From the NCBI GenBank assembly GCA_964016875.1, contig OZ024724.1, positions 37,037,786 through 37,101,785 on the forward strand: DNA of 64,000 nt, written 5' to 3'. Both the position numbers and the translations under genes were made by a program. The notes under the pieces are model-generated. The model did no database searches, was not told the DNA's origin, and worked only from the letters and a program-made list of their open reading frames with translations. The first letter of the stretch is position 1. Each line of letters opens with the position of its first letter. Positions 20,724 to 33,300 of the stretch are shown piece after piece. The DNA comes from Fallopia convolvulus (Eukaryota; Streptophyta; Magnoliopsida; Caryophyllales; Polygonaceae).

Positions 20724-23700
20724 CTAAGTATGTATAGGTCCTCGTCCATAACTCGCTCGTTGAACCTCATACTCTTGCATTCGACTCTTGTAGCGGTGGT
20801 GCATTTCCCATCCATCCACACTCGGTTGCTTGTATATTGTCCATTGTCTAGGCGGTGGAGGAATAGGACATTTATCGTTTTCTAACCAAATCTACACACA
20901 ATGTAACATTATTAAAATATGCTATCAAATTTAGATTAAACTCAAGCTTTTGGCATGGGGATGTTGTCATGCTCACTTCCTGAACAAGTCTCGGTATTCC
21001 ACCATTTTCCTCGTACACCAATTCCAACTTATTTTGATGTTGTACAATGTAATTCGAAAGATTCAACCGTACATCCATGTACTTACTTTCATCTTCACCT
21101 AGTAACACGGCAAGTGATCGATAACCACAATGACCATCACCCTCTACATCTTGGTGCCGAGATATGTATTGAAACATGAAGGGGTCAATCGTGTCATTAC
21201 ACCAATCAAAATCAAGGTCATACGTCGACTTAGGCGATACAACGGCAGTGCGCTTCTTCTCCTCCTCCTTCTTCTTCTTTCTCTCCTCCTCCCTCCTCTT
21301 CCTCTCCTCCTCCCTCTTCTTCTTCTCCTCCTCCCTCTTCTTCTTCTTTTCTTCATCCCTCTTTTGCCTCACCTCCTCCTTCCTCTTCTTCTCCTCCTCC
21401 CTCTTCTTCTTCTTTTCTTCATCCCTCTTTTGCATCTCCTCCTCCTTCCTCTTCTTTTTCTCCTCCCTTTCATTCTTCTTCTCCTCCCCCCTCTTCCTCT
21501 TCGTCATCGTCTTCTCCTTACCTTTACTATTCTCGTCGTCAATGTACTCCTCCCATGTCTTCCCCCTCTTAGTACTACTCTTCTTCTCACTCCCCCTTGG
21601 CCTTCCCTTATCGGCTTCACCACGAGAGGCGTCTTGTAAATTAGCCGAACGGGGGTCTTCACACTCCACCACCTTTTGGGCGACCTTGAAGATAGTATCC
21701 TTGGGAATTTCCCCCGCTTGCAACTTGGACCAAAACTTCCCCAATATCTTCTTCTCGTACGAAACTTTGACCCCATCATCAGGCAATCGATCATTCGCCC
21801 CCAAACCTTCCCACCGGACTTGCCTCCAATATATATCAACTTCATCAGGAACCAACGGGATGCCTTCTTTAACATATCCCTTGATCGTTGGGGGTGTAGG
21901 CAATCCCATAGAGGTACTCCACCAACGGTCTCGAGGACTCACTTCGTCGGATATGTCCCCATCTTTCGCTCTTTGTACTTGTTGCAATAACAATTTAATG
22001 CATTCTCTCGAACACCTTCTCACTATGCGGTCGAAGAAAACCTTCTTCCATTCGGGCCCATCTAATATTTCAACCGGTGTCACCGATCTACTCCTTCCCA
22101 TCTCCTCTTGGATTCGACGAACTTGATCCATAAACATGTTATCCAAGTGTTGTATGATCGTGTCAAAGCCTCCAACGGAAGATTGCAACATGTCTTTTAG
22201 CATAGAGTGTTGAGCCTCAACCCTATAAGACGAAAATAAATAAATATATATATATAAAAAAATCGGATAAATAATATTGAACAAAAATGATAGGAGGGTA
22301 AGGTTACCGGTTAGTAGTTCTTGTTGCAAAATGTAGAATATGATCGGACCACGCACTCACTAGCTTCTCCTTATGCGGAGTGAACCATGTCTTCTCAACA
22401 TATGACACCAAACCGGTTCCACCTTTGCCGTTCCATATATTCCGAAAATGTTCAAGTCGGGCCTCATACTCCTCCTCGGTGTGTGACCTCATAACTCGAC
22501 GAACGCTACTAGTGAATCGTTCCGGGTCTATATCTTGTGTTTTTGCATATGCCCTCACGTTCCGAGCCACGTGGACTTGACACAAGAAGTGGGGGACCTT
22601 GAAGACACTCTTCACCGCCTTCAATGCTCCAAGCTCTCTATCTGACATGAAACAACGCGGCTTTTGGTTGCCGAATAAGAACTTCAATCGCAAGAGTGCC
22701 CATTTGAAGTACTCCGTCTTCTCCTTCCTCATGAAGACAATAGCAATACAATACGTCAAGTTTGTGGATGTCATCCCTCCAAACTCCAAACAAGGCCATC
22801 CGTACCTAGACATTGGCAACAAATAGTTATATATAAAGAATTAATGATCACTAAAACAACTCAATAGGAATAACGTGGTACAAAAACGAGATGACATACC
22901 TATTGGTCTTGTACGTGCAATCCATGATAACGACATTCGGAAACATCCTCAACAAATGTCGTGAGTCAGGATGACTAATAAACAACGCGCTCAACGCCAA
23001 CTCCCCATCTTTTTGCCTCCCGCTCATCGTGTCGGTGAAGTATCCCTTCTCCTTCAACAACGCCAAGGAGTATTTTGTCACATTCAATTTACCCATTGAA
23101 ATCCTCCTTTGAGACGCCTTGAAATTATAGACTTGTGTCCTCGATAGTAAGCTTTCGGGGTTCTTTTGGATAAGTTCCAAAAAGATAGACTTAGGCTTTG
23201 TACCCGACGTACTAGCAAGTATTATGTGGTTGCGCTCCTCCGCACTAAGGCGATGTGCACCCCTAACCCCTTTCAAATCCGGGGGAAGCTCATGGTTATG
23301 GAACCCTCTTATCACCGATAATGTCCAACGAGAGGGTGTATACAAATTCCCTTTCCTAAACAACCCATGCAACTCAAACGGACACTCGGTCTTCATCGAA
23401 TCCCGTGCTTTCTTCACCTCATTCTTCCTCCCCGATCTATACTTACCCGACCTTGAACATTGTAAAATGATCTTATCGTGTTTGGACGACTTGGTCGTTA
23501 TGATCATAGACAAACCAAGACCGATAGTTTTAACCCATTGTCTCAAATCTTCCATTGTATCAAATCCATCATTGCTATTAAAGTACGTAGAGAAGTCGAC
23601 TTCCGTGTGATCAACATGCTCACTATACGGACAAACCTATGAATAAAACCGAAAACCTTTAAACTAGGCCTGTAATAACTACGAACTTGCAAGTATTAAA

Positions 23701-23963
23701 AAAATCAAATAAAATATGATCATCATCATCATTACGAAATAAATTTTAAATTTCATACTCCAAATTAGACACGACGCTACTAATCGACCGACAACCAATA
23801 AAGTATAAACTAAACAGATATATTATAATTTTAGGATTCAACATATACTAACCAATTCATTATCGGGAAGAGAAAGATTGCCCACGGAAGATGTTGAATC
23901 CGACGAATAGGATGACCCGCTAAACGATGACGTCTTTGTGGACCCGTTACTCGAAGTCGACAT
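20724..23963 (-). CDS. MULE transposase with coiled coil and OTU-like C-terminal segment
   Basis: Five exons, complement(20724..20891, 20977..22222, 22318-region low end 22308..22805, 22900..23636, 23853..23963), join in frame to 919 residues plus stop. All introns are GT-AG and about 85-216 bp. In order: a Ser-rich N-terminus; a FAR1/WRKY-GCM1-like zinc region (TECPFELHG, GFHNHELP); the MULE DDE domain with MDCTYKTNRY (first Asp), MSDRELGALKAV (second Asp), CQVHVARNVRAYAK and NRVEAQHSMLK (Glu). A Lys/Glu-rich coiled coil (about 21250-21540) follows, and then VEGDGHCGYRSLAVLLG, which has the Asp and Cys of an OTU cysteine protease nucleophile motif. The OTU part is short and its His is not evident. 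No frameshift or stop was found, so the gene may be active. Its product should cut and join the element TIRs in the nucleus. Confidence 0.88.
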
Positions 23964-24084
23964 CTCACGAGAATGCACTTTGTCGTATATGCTCTCTTTT
24001 TTAGTGGAATTAACAATTGAAAAATGAATAGTAAAAAACTCGGCCGCTGTATAAAAGACGCGTTGTTTTGGTTGAAACCCTAAT

Positions 24085-24365
24085 TTATGTGCGGGTTTAA
24101 AACCCGCACAATATGGGCGTTCCGGGAACCCGCCCAAAGGGGCCGTTTTTCCAAGAATACCCTTTTATGTGCGGGTCTCAAACCAGCCCATTATGGGCGT
24201 GCCTAGAACACGCCCAAAGGGGCTTTTTTTGGCCGCATCCGGAATCCGTCCATAAAGCCGGGTTTTTTACGAAAACCGGTGTCGTTTTTTGTACGGGTTT
24301 AGGATCCGTCCATGGTTCGATAAAAAACCAGTTTTCCTTGTGCGGATTATGAATACGTCCATAGT
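24085..24365. repeat. Right cluster of palindromic modules
   Basis: At least seven modules occur, for example TGCGGGTTTAAAACCCGCAC, GGGCGTTCCGGGAACCCGCC, TGGGCGTGCCTAGAACACGC and GTACGGGTTTAGGATCCGTC. They mirror the left cluster and sit between the transposase start and the right TIR. Confidence 0.85.
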
Positions 24366-24416
24366 TGAGTGCGCAACATAAAAAGAGGAGTGCGCAAACG
24401 AGCGACCTTAACTTTT

Positions 24417-25023
24417 GGAGATTTTCTTTAAAATGGGGATGACAATAGAGAAATTGTTAGATCATAAAATATACCCAAATTCTCTAAACACAACATTTAA
24501 GAATTTAAAACATTGTTGGAGATGTTCTAACTAAATTTCTTCTAAACTCTGCCTTTTGCTTTGACTGTCCCTATTCCAAAAAGCTTCGATGGGACCCAAA
24601 CGAGTGACGTGGCGGGGTGGGTCGAACCAGGGAAGCTTTCTGCTTTTCACTGTCCTTGCCCCCGAAAGCAAACGCAACGGAAACCCAATTTGACGAGGGC
24701 AAGGACAAATTCAACCACCCACCTACACGCAAACGTAAGGGGTAAGATGGTAAATTCGCTCCTTTTCAGTGAAAACAAACCAAAATCTGCGCTCGCCAGA
24801 AGGGACGATCCTCCGCATCTGCCTCCGGGTTTTTTAACAAAATATTCTGAACGTGAAGGAATACCAAACCCCGACGCCACCAACCCAGCACTACATCAGC
24901 TAGGCTGCATATATCATTAATCATCACTCCCCTTTCCCTTTCTCTAGGGTTTCTCTCTCCGTTTCCTTCGTCTCTCTGCTCTTGTTGGTGTGAGAAGAAG
25001 AACGCAAGCTTGCTGATTCAATC
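24417..25023. promoter_or_regulatory. Upstream region and 5' leader of the GAPCp-type gene
   Basis: No reading frame here has a known domain. The last 100 bases (24920-25020) are CT-rich (CTCTAGGGTTTCTCTCTCCG), a common plant 5' UTR composition, with AGGGTTT (telo-box-like) at 24945. The core promoter should lie before this, but I cannot place a TATA box with confidence. Confidence 0.5.
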
Positions 25024-28000
25024 ATGGCGCTCTCTTCTCTCGCCAGATCCGCGGCTTCATCCTCGTCAATCGCTCATGTCTCTCGTTCCGATCTCCCCCG
25101 CCCTTCCTGTTCCTCCAAGGTTTCTCCCTCTCCGTGTTTCATTTGTTTGTTTTCAGATGTGTTGTGATTTGTGATTTTGTAGTTTAGTTTTTCCGGTTGC
25201 TTGATGTCAGGTATCCTGCCCAGGATTTAACCGCGCTATGAATTTGAAGAATCAGAGCAGCATTTTTAGAACCGGAACCGCTATTCCGGCCCCATCTTCA
25301 TCTTCCTTACAGTTCAGTATCTCCCTCACGCTTTCTGTCAAAATCTGTCGCTGTCAATGATTTCAACTCCCATGTGTTTTGGTGTTTGGCATGTGCGATG
25401 TTAAGCTAAAAGGATCTGTTTGTTACAGATGTGTTTACTTTTGCAACTCCAACGTGCAGATATTAATATCCGCCTAAAATTTATGTTTTCTGAGATTTGG
25501 TTGAAGGAGGTCCACCTGGACCTAACTATTGCGGCCAGCAACACCGTGAAATGCTTGGCCTAAAACTCGTCTTTTTCTTGCTTTCTTGAAATCTTGTCAG
25601 AAATATTCTTTTTCGTTACATATGCAATTTTTTTTTATCAAACATATGTTTGTATACATTTGGTGAGACCTGATAGAGCTGCGTGTAATTGCTGTTAATT
25701 TGCTTAACTAAACTAAACTGGCTATGCTTAAAAATTATTTACAATTAATCAGGAAATTCAGGGCCAGGAGTTTCCAGCCCATTAAAGCAACAGCTACTGA
25801 GGTTCCTCCAACAGTTCAAAGCAAGTGCTATTATCTTTTGTTTTCATTATTATTGCCCGCTATATGTAATATGTATCACTAATTACTTATATGCTTTATC
25901 ACTGGATTGTGTTTAGAATCGAGGAGTGGAAGCAAAACAAGGATTGGGATCAATGGTATGTTGTATTTAACATTTCTTTTTGTTTTCATTATTATTGACT
26001 TTTTTTTTTCCTGTTGAATACAATTTTTATATATTCAACAGGAAAGTGGAATCCTTGGTTGTGCTAAACTAGAAAACCTTTACTGCTGTGAAAGATTAAG
26101 AATGTTGGACCTTAATCTTATGCAAAAGAGAGGATTAGACATCAATACCGACTAAAAATAAGCACGGGTGGGAAACTTCTGACCTTCTAGATACTTGAAG
26201 AACTTCATTGAAGTTTGGATCTATTCTTACCAACAAATTGCATATGGACTCTGTTCTTTATGATTTTTAAATATTCCATGAAGTGTGATCATAGACAAAT
26301 TTTCTTTTATGTTTATACTTGCATTATTTGGATCAAATTGTTGGGAACACATTGAAATGATGAAGTATAGCTCTAATGCAACATGAAAGTCGATAGTTCA
26401 CGAAGCTTTGTGGTAAATAAGACCCAATATAGAGGTGGATTGAGCATTGGTTCTATATGATTCTCAAGAAACATTTTCTTGATGCTTGGAAGGGAAATTG
26501 CAAATTTGCAATGTAGCAGAGTTATGTAGTGAATAAGATTGCTAGAAACCTTTGACTCTTCCACTTTTCTTTTTTTTTTTTTTCCTATGCTTTGGTGTGT
26601 GTTGAAGTGGACAAGCATTTATTTCAATTACGGTTTTGGTTTGCTGCCATATGCAATTTTTATATTCAGGTTTTGGTCGGATTGGAAGGTTGGTGCTCAG
26701 GATTGCCACCTCCAGGGATGATATTGAAGTGGTGGCCGTCAATGATCCTTTTATTGATGCCACATACATGGTAAGAACTAAGAAGTAGTTAATCTGCACT
26801 TTCTTGATATCTGAAGGCTTGGAGGTTGTTGTTTTGATGTGTTTGCACCTTTTTTGTTGGCAATTCATTTTAGGCATATATGTTCAAGTATGATTCTACT
26901 CATGGAGTTTTCAAGGGAACCATCAAAGTGGTAGATGATTCAACCCTTGAAATTGATGGAAAGCAGATTAAAGTTACAAACAAAAGGTAACAGGCTTTTA
27001 ACATTCTTGCTTTTGTGCTTAGATATATTTTGTGTACGAGGCCACATATAACCTTAGATAGGCATATAAATAATATTTAAGCACTTCGCATCGTTGCCTT
27101 CTAATATGAGAAGTTGTTTTCAGGGACCCAGCTGAGATCCCTTGGGGTGATTATGATGTTGACTATGTTGTTGAATCATCTGGGGTCTTCACAACTTTAG
27201 AAAAAGCAGCTGCACACAAGAAGGTTGTCAGATTCTTTTTTTGGCTTTTGCATACCTGATGCTTATTTCCTCTTGTTATGCTGTAAGTAAACTGGACTTA
27301 TTATTTAGTATGGCTTTGCAGGGAGGTGCTAAAAAGGTTGTGATATCAGCTCCATCAGCTGATGCACCCATGTTTGTGGTTGGAGTAAATGAGAAGACAT
27401 ACAAGCCAAATATGGATGTTGTCTCTAATGCTAGCTGCACTACAAACTGTCTTGCTCCTTTAGCAAAGGTTTCATTTTTATCTGCATTTATTATACATAT
27501 CTAAGTGCATTAACTTGGTTTACTTGTGCATTGGCCAATTGCCCAAGATGGGATTTGTGCTTATTACCTAGTTGGATGAATTTTCTTGAAATTTGTCAAG
27601 AGAAGTCAAGTCATTAAGGTTACTTAAAGATTAGTTTTCTGGGAAGAACCCTAGTTAAGTGTCTATCAACCATTTCTTGTTTTGAGATTTTTCTGTGTGT
27701 TTATATGTGATGTGAGCATTGTTTTCAGTAGTTAGGACTTAGGATCTGTATCTTAGTTGTGGTTTCAGTTTTGAGAAATTAACCATGCTGTGCTCAGGAT
27801 TTAAGGAGTTCTGATTCCGTTCTCCTTTGGTCATCCTAGGTGGTTCATGAGGAGTTTGGTATTGTGGAAGGTCTGATGACAACAGTGCATGCTACCACAG
27901 GTTTTCTTTCACTCTGGTTCTGTTTAGTGTTTACACAAAACTACTATCCTTTTCTTTCTGGATGATAACCATAGATGTTAAGCCATCTAGCTGATAATTT

Positions 28001-29414
28001 TAAAATTTTTATGAATACTACTCTTATACAATTATAGATGGACCATCAGATGGTGTCTCTTTAGACTGGATGTGCTTGATTAAAACAAACAAATGCGGAC
28101 TCAGTTACCTTTCTTATTGTAGCAACACAAAAAACAGTTGATGGTCCATCTATGAAAGATTGGCGTGGAGGGCGTGGAGCTGCACAAAATATCATCCCTA
28201 GTTCAACTGGTGCTGCCAAGGTGTGATTAACTTTTACTACTTTAGAATTTTGGAATATAGTTATCATAATATTGTTTATAAATCATCACCAGTGCTATTC
28301 TCATTTCAGGCAGTTGGAAAAGTTCTTCCTGAACTTAATGGGAAACTTACTGGAATGGCATTTCGAGTCCCAACACCAAATGTTTCTGTTGTTGACCTAA
28401 CTTGTCGACTTCAAAAAAGCGCTTCATATGAAGAAATTTGTCTTATTACTTCACATTTCATCAAAAAAAGTTTGTTGTGTCTTAATCAAATGAAGAGGAG
28501 CTGTAGCACCATCACATTATGTTGTTTTTTCATTTCTGTTTCATTAGTTATCTCATATGAAATGGGATATAACCCCAATATCAATTTTGGTGCATTTTTA
28601 GCTGAATTTCAGTTTTCCTTGGGTCTTCCGGGCGCATCCTCCTGACATGTTCAGGTTATGGGTGCCCCCATCTTGACCCCCTAGATCTTGCTCTGGAGCA
28701 GGACTTTACTGGGTGATGATGTGATATATGAAATGGGAAGTTGACTTATTCTTACTCAGGTTTGAAGCAGATAAAAGCAAATCTCTAGCGTGTAGATAAT
28801 TCTGAGAAATTTGCCTTACAATTCATACACAAAAATTCCTCAAAAAGAACATGGAAGTGCTGGAACTATATGTTTTTTAAAAGTATTACTTTAGGTGGGA
28901 CTAATCGACGACTCCATTCGCCATTGTTAGTTCTGTGACATACTAAAAATTAAGCTTGTCCTCACTGCTGGGGCATGATGCTATTGTTTTTGAATTCTTT
29001 CTTTTTGAACCTTTGGTTGGATTTGGCGAAAACTGATGTAAGGATGCAGATATTAAATTTCCAACTCTTCACTAAATGGTCTTGTTCCATCTTGATGCCT
29101 CCAGGTCAAGCATTTTCGACGCCAAAGCAGGGATTGCTCTGAGCAGCAACTTCATGAAGTTTGTGTCGTGGTATGACAATGAGTGGGGATACAGGTAATC
29201 GACACTCTCTATTCTGTTGCGGGCACTCGGGCAGATACATTTTTTGTGGGAGGTTATTTAATGATAGGCAGGAAGGGGGAATAAGAGACATTGTTTGTGC
29301 TTGTTTGAAAGCTAAAAACACTTTTAAGCTCAACTACATTAATGATTTGTCTTTTGCAGCAACCGAGTTTTGGATCTGATCGAGCACATGGCGTTGGTAG
29401 CATCTTCCCGCTAA
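25024..29414 (+). pseudogene. GAPCP: Plastid glycolytic GAPDH (GAPCp type), one internal exon missing
   Basis: Exons 25024..25119, 25211..25311, 25753..25820, 25917..25955, 26670..26770, 26874..26986, 27124..27223, 27322..27468, 27840..27900, 28123..28220, 28310..~28437, 29105..29194 and 29360..29414 encode a GAPDH with a Ser-rich plastid presequence. It shows KTRIGINGFGRIGRLVLRI (NAD-binding), VSNASCTTNC (catalytic Cys), TVHATTATQKTVDGPSMKDW and the end SWYDNEWGYSNRVLDL. The enzyme would oxidise glyceraldehyde 3-phosphate with NAD in plastids. Intron 3 has a GC donor. After SASYEE (about 28436) the family continues for some 33 residues to GDSRSSIFDAK. No sequence for these is found between 28437 and 29104, and the expected donor there is altered. 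All other junctions keep phase. I infer a damaged gene, unless the exon was lost in assembly. Confidence 0.8.
28437..29104 (+). other. GAPCp segment where an expected exon is absent
   Basis: All three plus-strand frames were read. None gives the conserved ASEGPLKGILGYT or DEDVVSNDF blocks that should lie here. The segment contains two similar phrases, CATATGAAATGGGATA (28555) and ATATGAAATGGGAAGTTG (28725), which may mark rearranged or inserted DNA. Confidence 0.65.
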
Positions 29415-30382
29415 AACTCCAATTGGCTGTCAAATTTTTGGCTGCAGCGGATGCTGCTAAGAAGATTTTAGCCAATGCTGCGCCTTGAATCATACAAAAA
29501 CAAGACGGTAGGATTTAATACCATGATTAGCATAAACATTTTTTTTAGTTGAATCTTTGGTTAGAATTCAATTGTGTGCATGCCCTTCTTGGTGGGCAAC
29601 ATGAATGAAATAAAAATCAGGACGTGTTATATTAAGATGTATTTGTGCTATGTTACCATTTGGGCAAAACAAAATCAAGAGTGTGAACTGAAGTGAAGAT
29701 ATTAGTAAGAGTGGGTTACTCAAGGAGTTGGAAGAGTGAATCTTCATTCGACTTTTTTTTTTACGTAAACCCGGAAATCTATGATCTAAGTTGCATAATT
29801 TGCGCAGAATTTATTTAACCACCCGTAGTTTATGGTTAATTGCACGGAGAATTTAATTTGTCCAAGTTGATAGAAATCCAACCTTTATATGCAAAGTTGC
29901 ACTAAATCACCTATGTTCTATGTTCAATTTAACACAAATCCCATAACAAATAAAATATTAACACCTTGCGGACATAATATAGATAGATAACTAAATCACC
30001 TATGTTCTATGCAAACGGATGGTTTTGTAAAATGGTCTAGTAGCAAGATAAACATTTGTGCAGAATGCATTTGAACAACGTTTAAATTTGTTAGGACACT
30101 TTTCTGCGGAGCTTATGTATGTAAAACAAGATACTTTATAACATCACACCTTTTTGCCATAGGCCAAAGACCAATATTATTCTTTTGTTATTTTACACCA
30201 CTTTTGTAAAGAGCATGTGCCCATCACCAGAAGGAAATACAACAATGGAATAATCCAACATCCGCATATCAGAAATGTAGTTTACAAATAGCCAAAAGAA
30301 AGGAACAATGGCATTGAGATTGTACCAAATTGTAAAGGAGAAAATACATGAAATTGTAATTTGTAAATCCTTTGTTCAATTC
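29415..30382. other. Intergenic between convergent GAPCp and DCN1-like genes
   Basis: This region holds the 3' UTRs of both genes. AATGAAATAAAAATC (29600-29615) may supply a polyadenylation signal for the GAPDH gene. The duplicate phrase CTAAATCACCTATGTTCTATG occurs near 29905 and 29990 (quoted in part: AAATCACCTATGTTCTATG). No other gene is seen. Confidence 0.5.
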
Positions 30383-33300
30383 TCACCGGGTAGGATTCCA
30401 ATCATTTGGATGATCTCTTTGAATAATCCCATTCTCGTACAAATATTCAACAAATTCATCTATGAGATATGGCCAAGCGCCTTCTGCATCATAGTTGGAC
30501 AGTTGAGGGTCCACAGACTGTCATGTGTGCAAACCATGAAAGTTTAGTTTTCTTAATCTTCACCATAACAAGTACCAGGAATCAACCAATTAACAGTAAA
30601 AAAAAATGAGATCCTTAAACTTGAGAGCATTTCCATGTCTTACCCTAACAAACTCCAACAATTGAGACCATGTGTCCCTGGAGATTGCCTTGTTATGATG
30701 ATCCTGAGTTGTGTAGCAAAAAATATCACGGACAAGAAAATGAGCAACCAAGAAATGGCGCAAGAGAAATAAGATTAAAGTACATAATGTCTTCAACAAT
30801 AACAATACTGCAACTATCAAATTCAGATTAGGAAAAAAAAAGATATACTCTTTTTCACAAGTACATTACTAAAGGATGGGGCAAATAAAGCACAGCTTGA
30901 AAGCTAAGGGGGAATATATAAGTTGATTACGAAGGTATAAAAAAAATCAGAATTCAGAAATAATTTAGGCTTCATTGGTTCATGTCTGACGTTTTTGCTC
31001 TTCAATGCTGGGTTTGGTGAAGGAAACCAGTTTTTCTTTGTAAGGTAATATATAAGCAGCTATCACATGGTATGTCCTAAGAAAATATTTCCAATATGTG
31101 CTGATTTGACATAAAACAATAATTTGACCATGTCTTCAAAATCTATGCCATAAGGACAAACTAAGATATGAAACATAAATGTGATAGTGAACAGAAACAT
31201 CCGTGTGAGGATGTACCTGCAAAAATTGACACCAGTGGTCAATTAAAGGCCAATGTTTTTCTGCAAATAGAAGTTGCCACATCCCAATTGCTGTATCTAG
31301 CGCCAAAGATTTCTGTCCCTGAAACAGTTGAAGAATTCAGTGATACCAAAAAAAAAACATTTTAACGTTAAGAGGCTTGACATTCCTCTAAAATCTGATA
31401 AAGAAAGGCATGACGAACAATTTCTTTATTAAACAAATCCAAATGTGGAAGTTATATTATAAAAATAGCTTCCCCAGCTTGTCAGTGTTAATGTTGAGAC
31501 TAACAGCACTGCTTGGCAAAATATCCACACACTACAGGTCTGGTCCTTGTTTGATTACAAGAAGGCTATTTGAGTTGTGACCACTCATCATGAATCCTAG
31601 AAAGCCATGGTATCTAGAACGATGCCTTTAAAACATGCCTGGTAACATATGAAACAATTACCATACTTTCAATTGAATAGCCTTCCACCCTGTTATGATA
31701 ACTACTTTTTTGTTTCTCTAAACTCTTAATGTTCTGGTGTTAAAAGAGGTATACCTTTTCCTTAGCCCATCCAAAAGCAAAGTTGTATATCTCACGGAAC
31801 TTCTCTGACATTGTAGGAAAAATAAATCAGTTTCAGATACAAATAAATTGGGATTTTATAAAGTTAAGATCTCCGATCATTCTACACACGTTCATCTTTT
31901 AGTTCAGCACGCATAAATGGGATCTTTTCACGTAGCTTCTCCAATGAATCTACCCTGTGGCCAACATATACAGCTGCAAGTGAGACTTCAGCACATACTA
32001 GAGCAATGCATTACACATTCAATAAAAAACAGTCGTCAACTTGCCCCAGGGCTTGTAATCCGCCAATAAATTCCTGCTTAGAGAATTCACACATTGTTGC
32101 GGCTTTCATATGCCAGGAAAGTACCAGCTGAAATAAAAGCGGGAAAGAATGAGTAGAACAAACCCTTAATACAAATGAAACAAAGTCAAAATGACTACAA
32201 TATAATTGATAGAACTCGTACGAGCCAAAGTTAATAGGTAAATTATGAGGGCAGAGTGGATGCACAAACCAATGCCCAAAGTTTCATGAAATGAAATAGA
32301 ATAGCATATGCATATAATAAGGATTGCAGCATATAACAGAGAGAACTTAAATTAGAAAGTATCCAATTATATATACCTTATGTTACAAGATAATGTTTTA
32401 ACAAATATGTTCTTATTGTTTTTTTTTCTGATTTCAAGCTACACAAAATCAGTCAAATACTTAGCAAGCAAAGGCCCAAATACATCTATACGACTAATTA
32501 TCCAGCCAGTAAAAATGAGCCAGCTGGCCCACTAATGATCCTACAACTTATGGAAACCATTCAAATACGAAAATATAATATAGAACATATTAAGACCAAA
32601 TTTGGATACTAGCACTAACCATGACAATATCTTGAGGATCCACCTGCCAATAAGAAAGAAAACTCATGCTACATCAGAACTTAAGAAGAAGTGAGAAGTA
32701 AGCTTTAAAATCAAGATGTAGCAAAGCATTTATTAAGACAGTCCAGTTTTTTACCTGAAGGTCATTGCAAAGGAGCGTAATACCATCAGCCATAATCATA
32801 TCAGCATATTGATCTGGAGTATATGAAAATCAACATGAATAACAGCTATAAAACTTCTCAGTTCATATATAAAGTATTAGAGTTTTAGCTCAAGAATTTT
32901 TTAGATTCTTCAAGTTGACCATTTATCAACATGACATCCTAAGAAACTCAGTTTCTATGTACTTCATGGTATACATTAACTTATTGGCACTTCCAAACAA
33001 CATATGAATAGTTATCACTCATATATTTGGATTAGTTTGAAAAATAACATGTTATTCCTTGTAAAAAAAGAAACCAAAACGCTCAAAATAATATAAAAAG
33101 AGCAAATAAGTACAGTTTACACATACCTTTATATCTGTTGTAAAGCTCCTCCAAATGTCTAGAGTCAGTATATATTCTACTCTGTGGTTGACTATAAAAT
33201 ACATTGAACGCACTCTCCAGGTGCCAGTCATTAGCCTTCAGTACCTGAAGTGCAGCCTTTTCACTGCATAACAACAGGAGAAATGAAACAAAACAAGACG

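Larger units (their letters stand above)
17942..24407. mobile_element. Complete-looking MULE (Mutator-like element), 6.5 kb
   Basis: The left end GGTGATTTTTTGCGCACTCT and the inverted right end GGTCGCTCGTTTGCGCACTC stay alignable for about 68 bp, up to a shared ATAATCCGCACA. Flanks TTAACTTTC (17933-17941) and TTAACTTTT (24408-24416) match at 8 of 9 positions, the 9-bp duplication typical of MULEs. Inside are a plant-mobile-domain gene (+), a five-exon transposase gene (-), clusters of 20-bp palindromes near both ends and a telomere-like tract. Both genes start near the element ends and point inward. Nearly matching flanks and an open transposase frame suggest a fairly recent insertion. Confidence 0.9.

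Noticed and set aside
21130..22126. Long plus-strand frames rich in Leu, Ser and Phe
   Set aside because: They are the antisense of the Lys/Glu coiled coil of the transposase (AAG/GAG codons read as CTT/CTC).
27241..27504. Separate small gene over GAPCp exon 27322-27468
   Set aside because: It is the exon plus intron read-through in the GAPDH frame.
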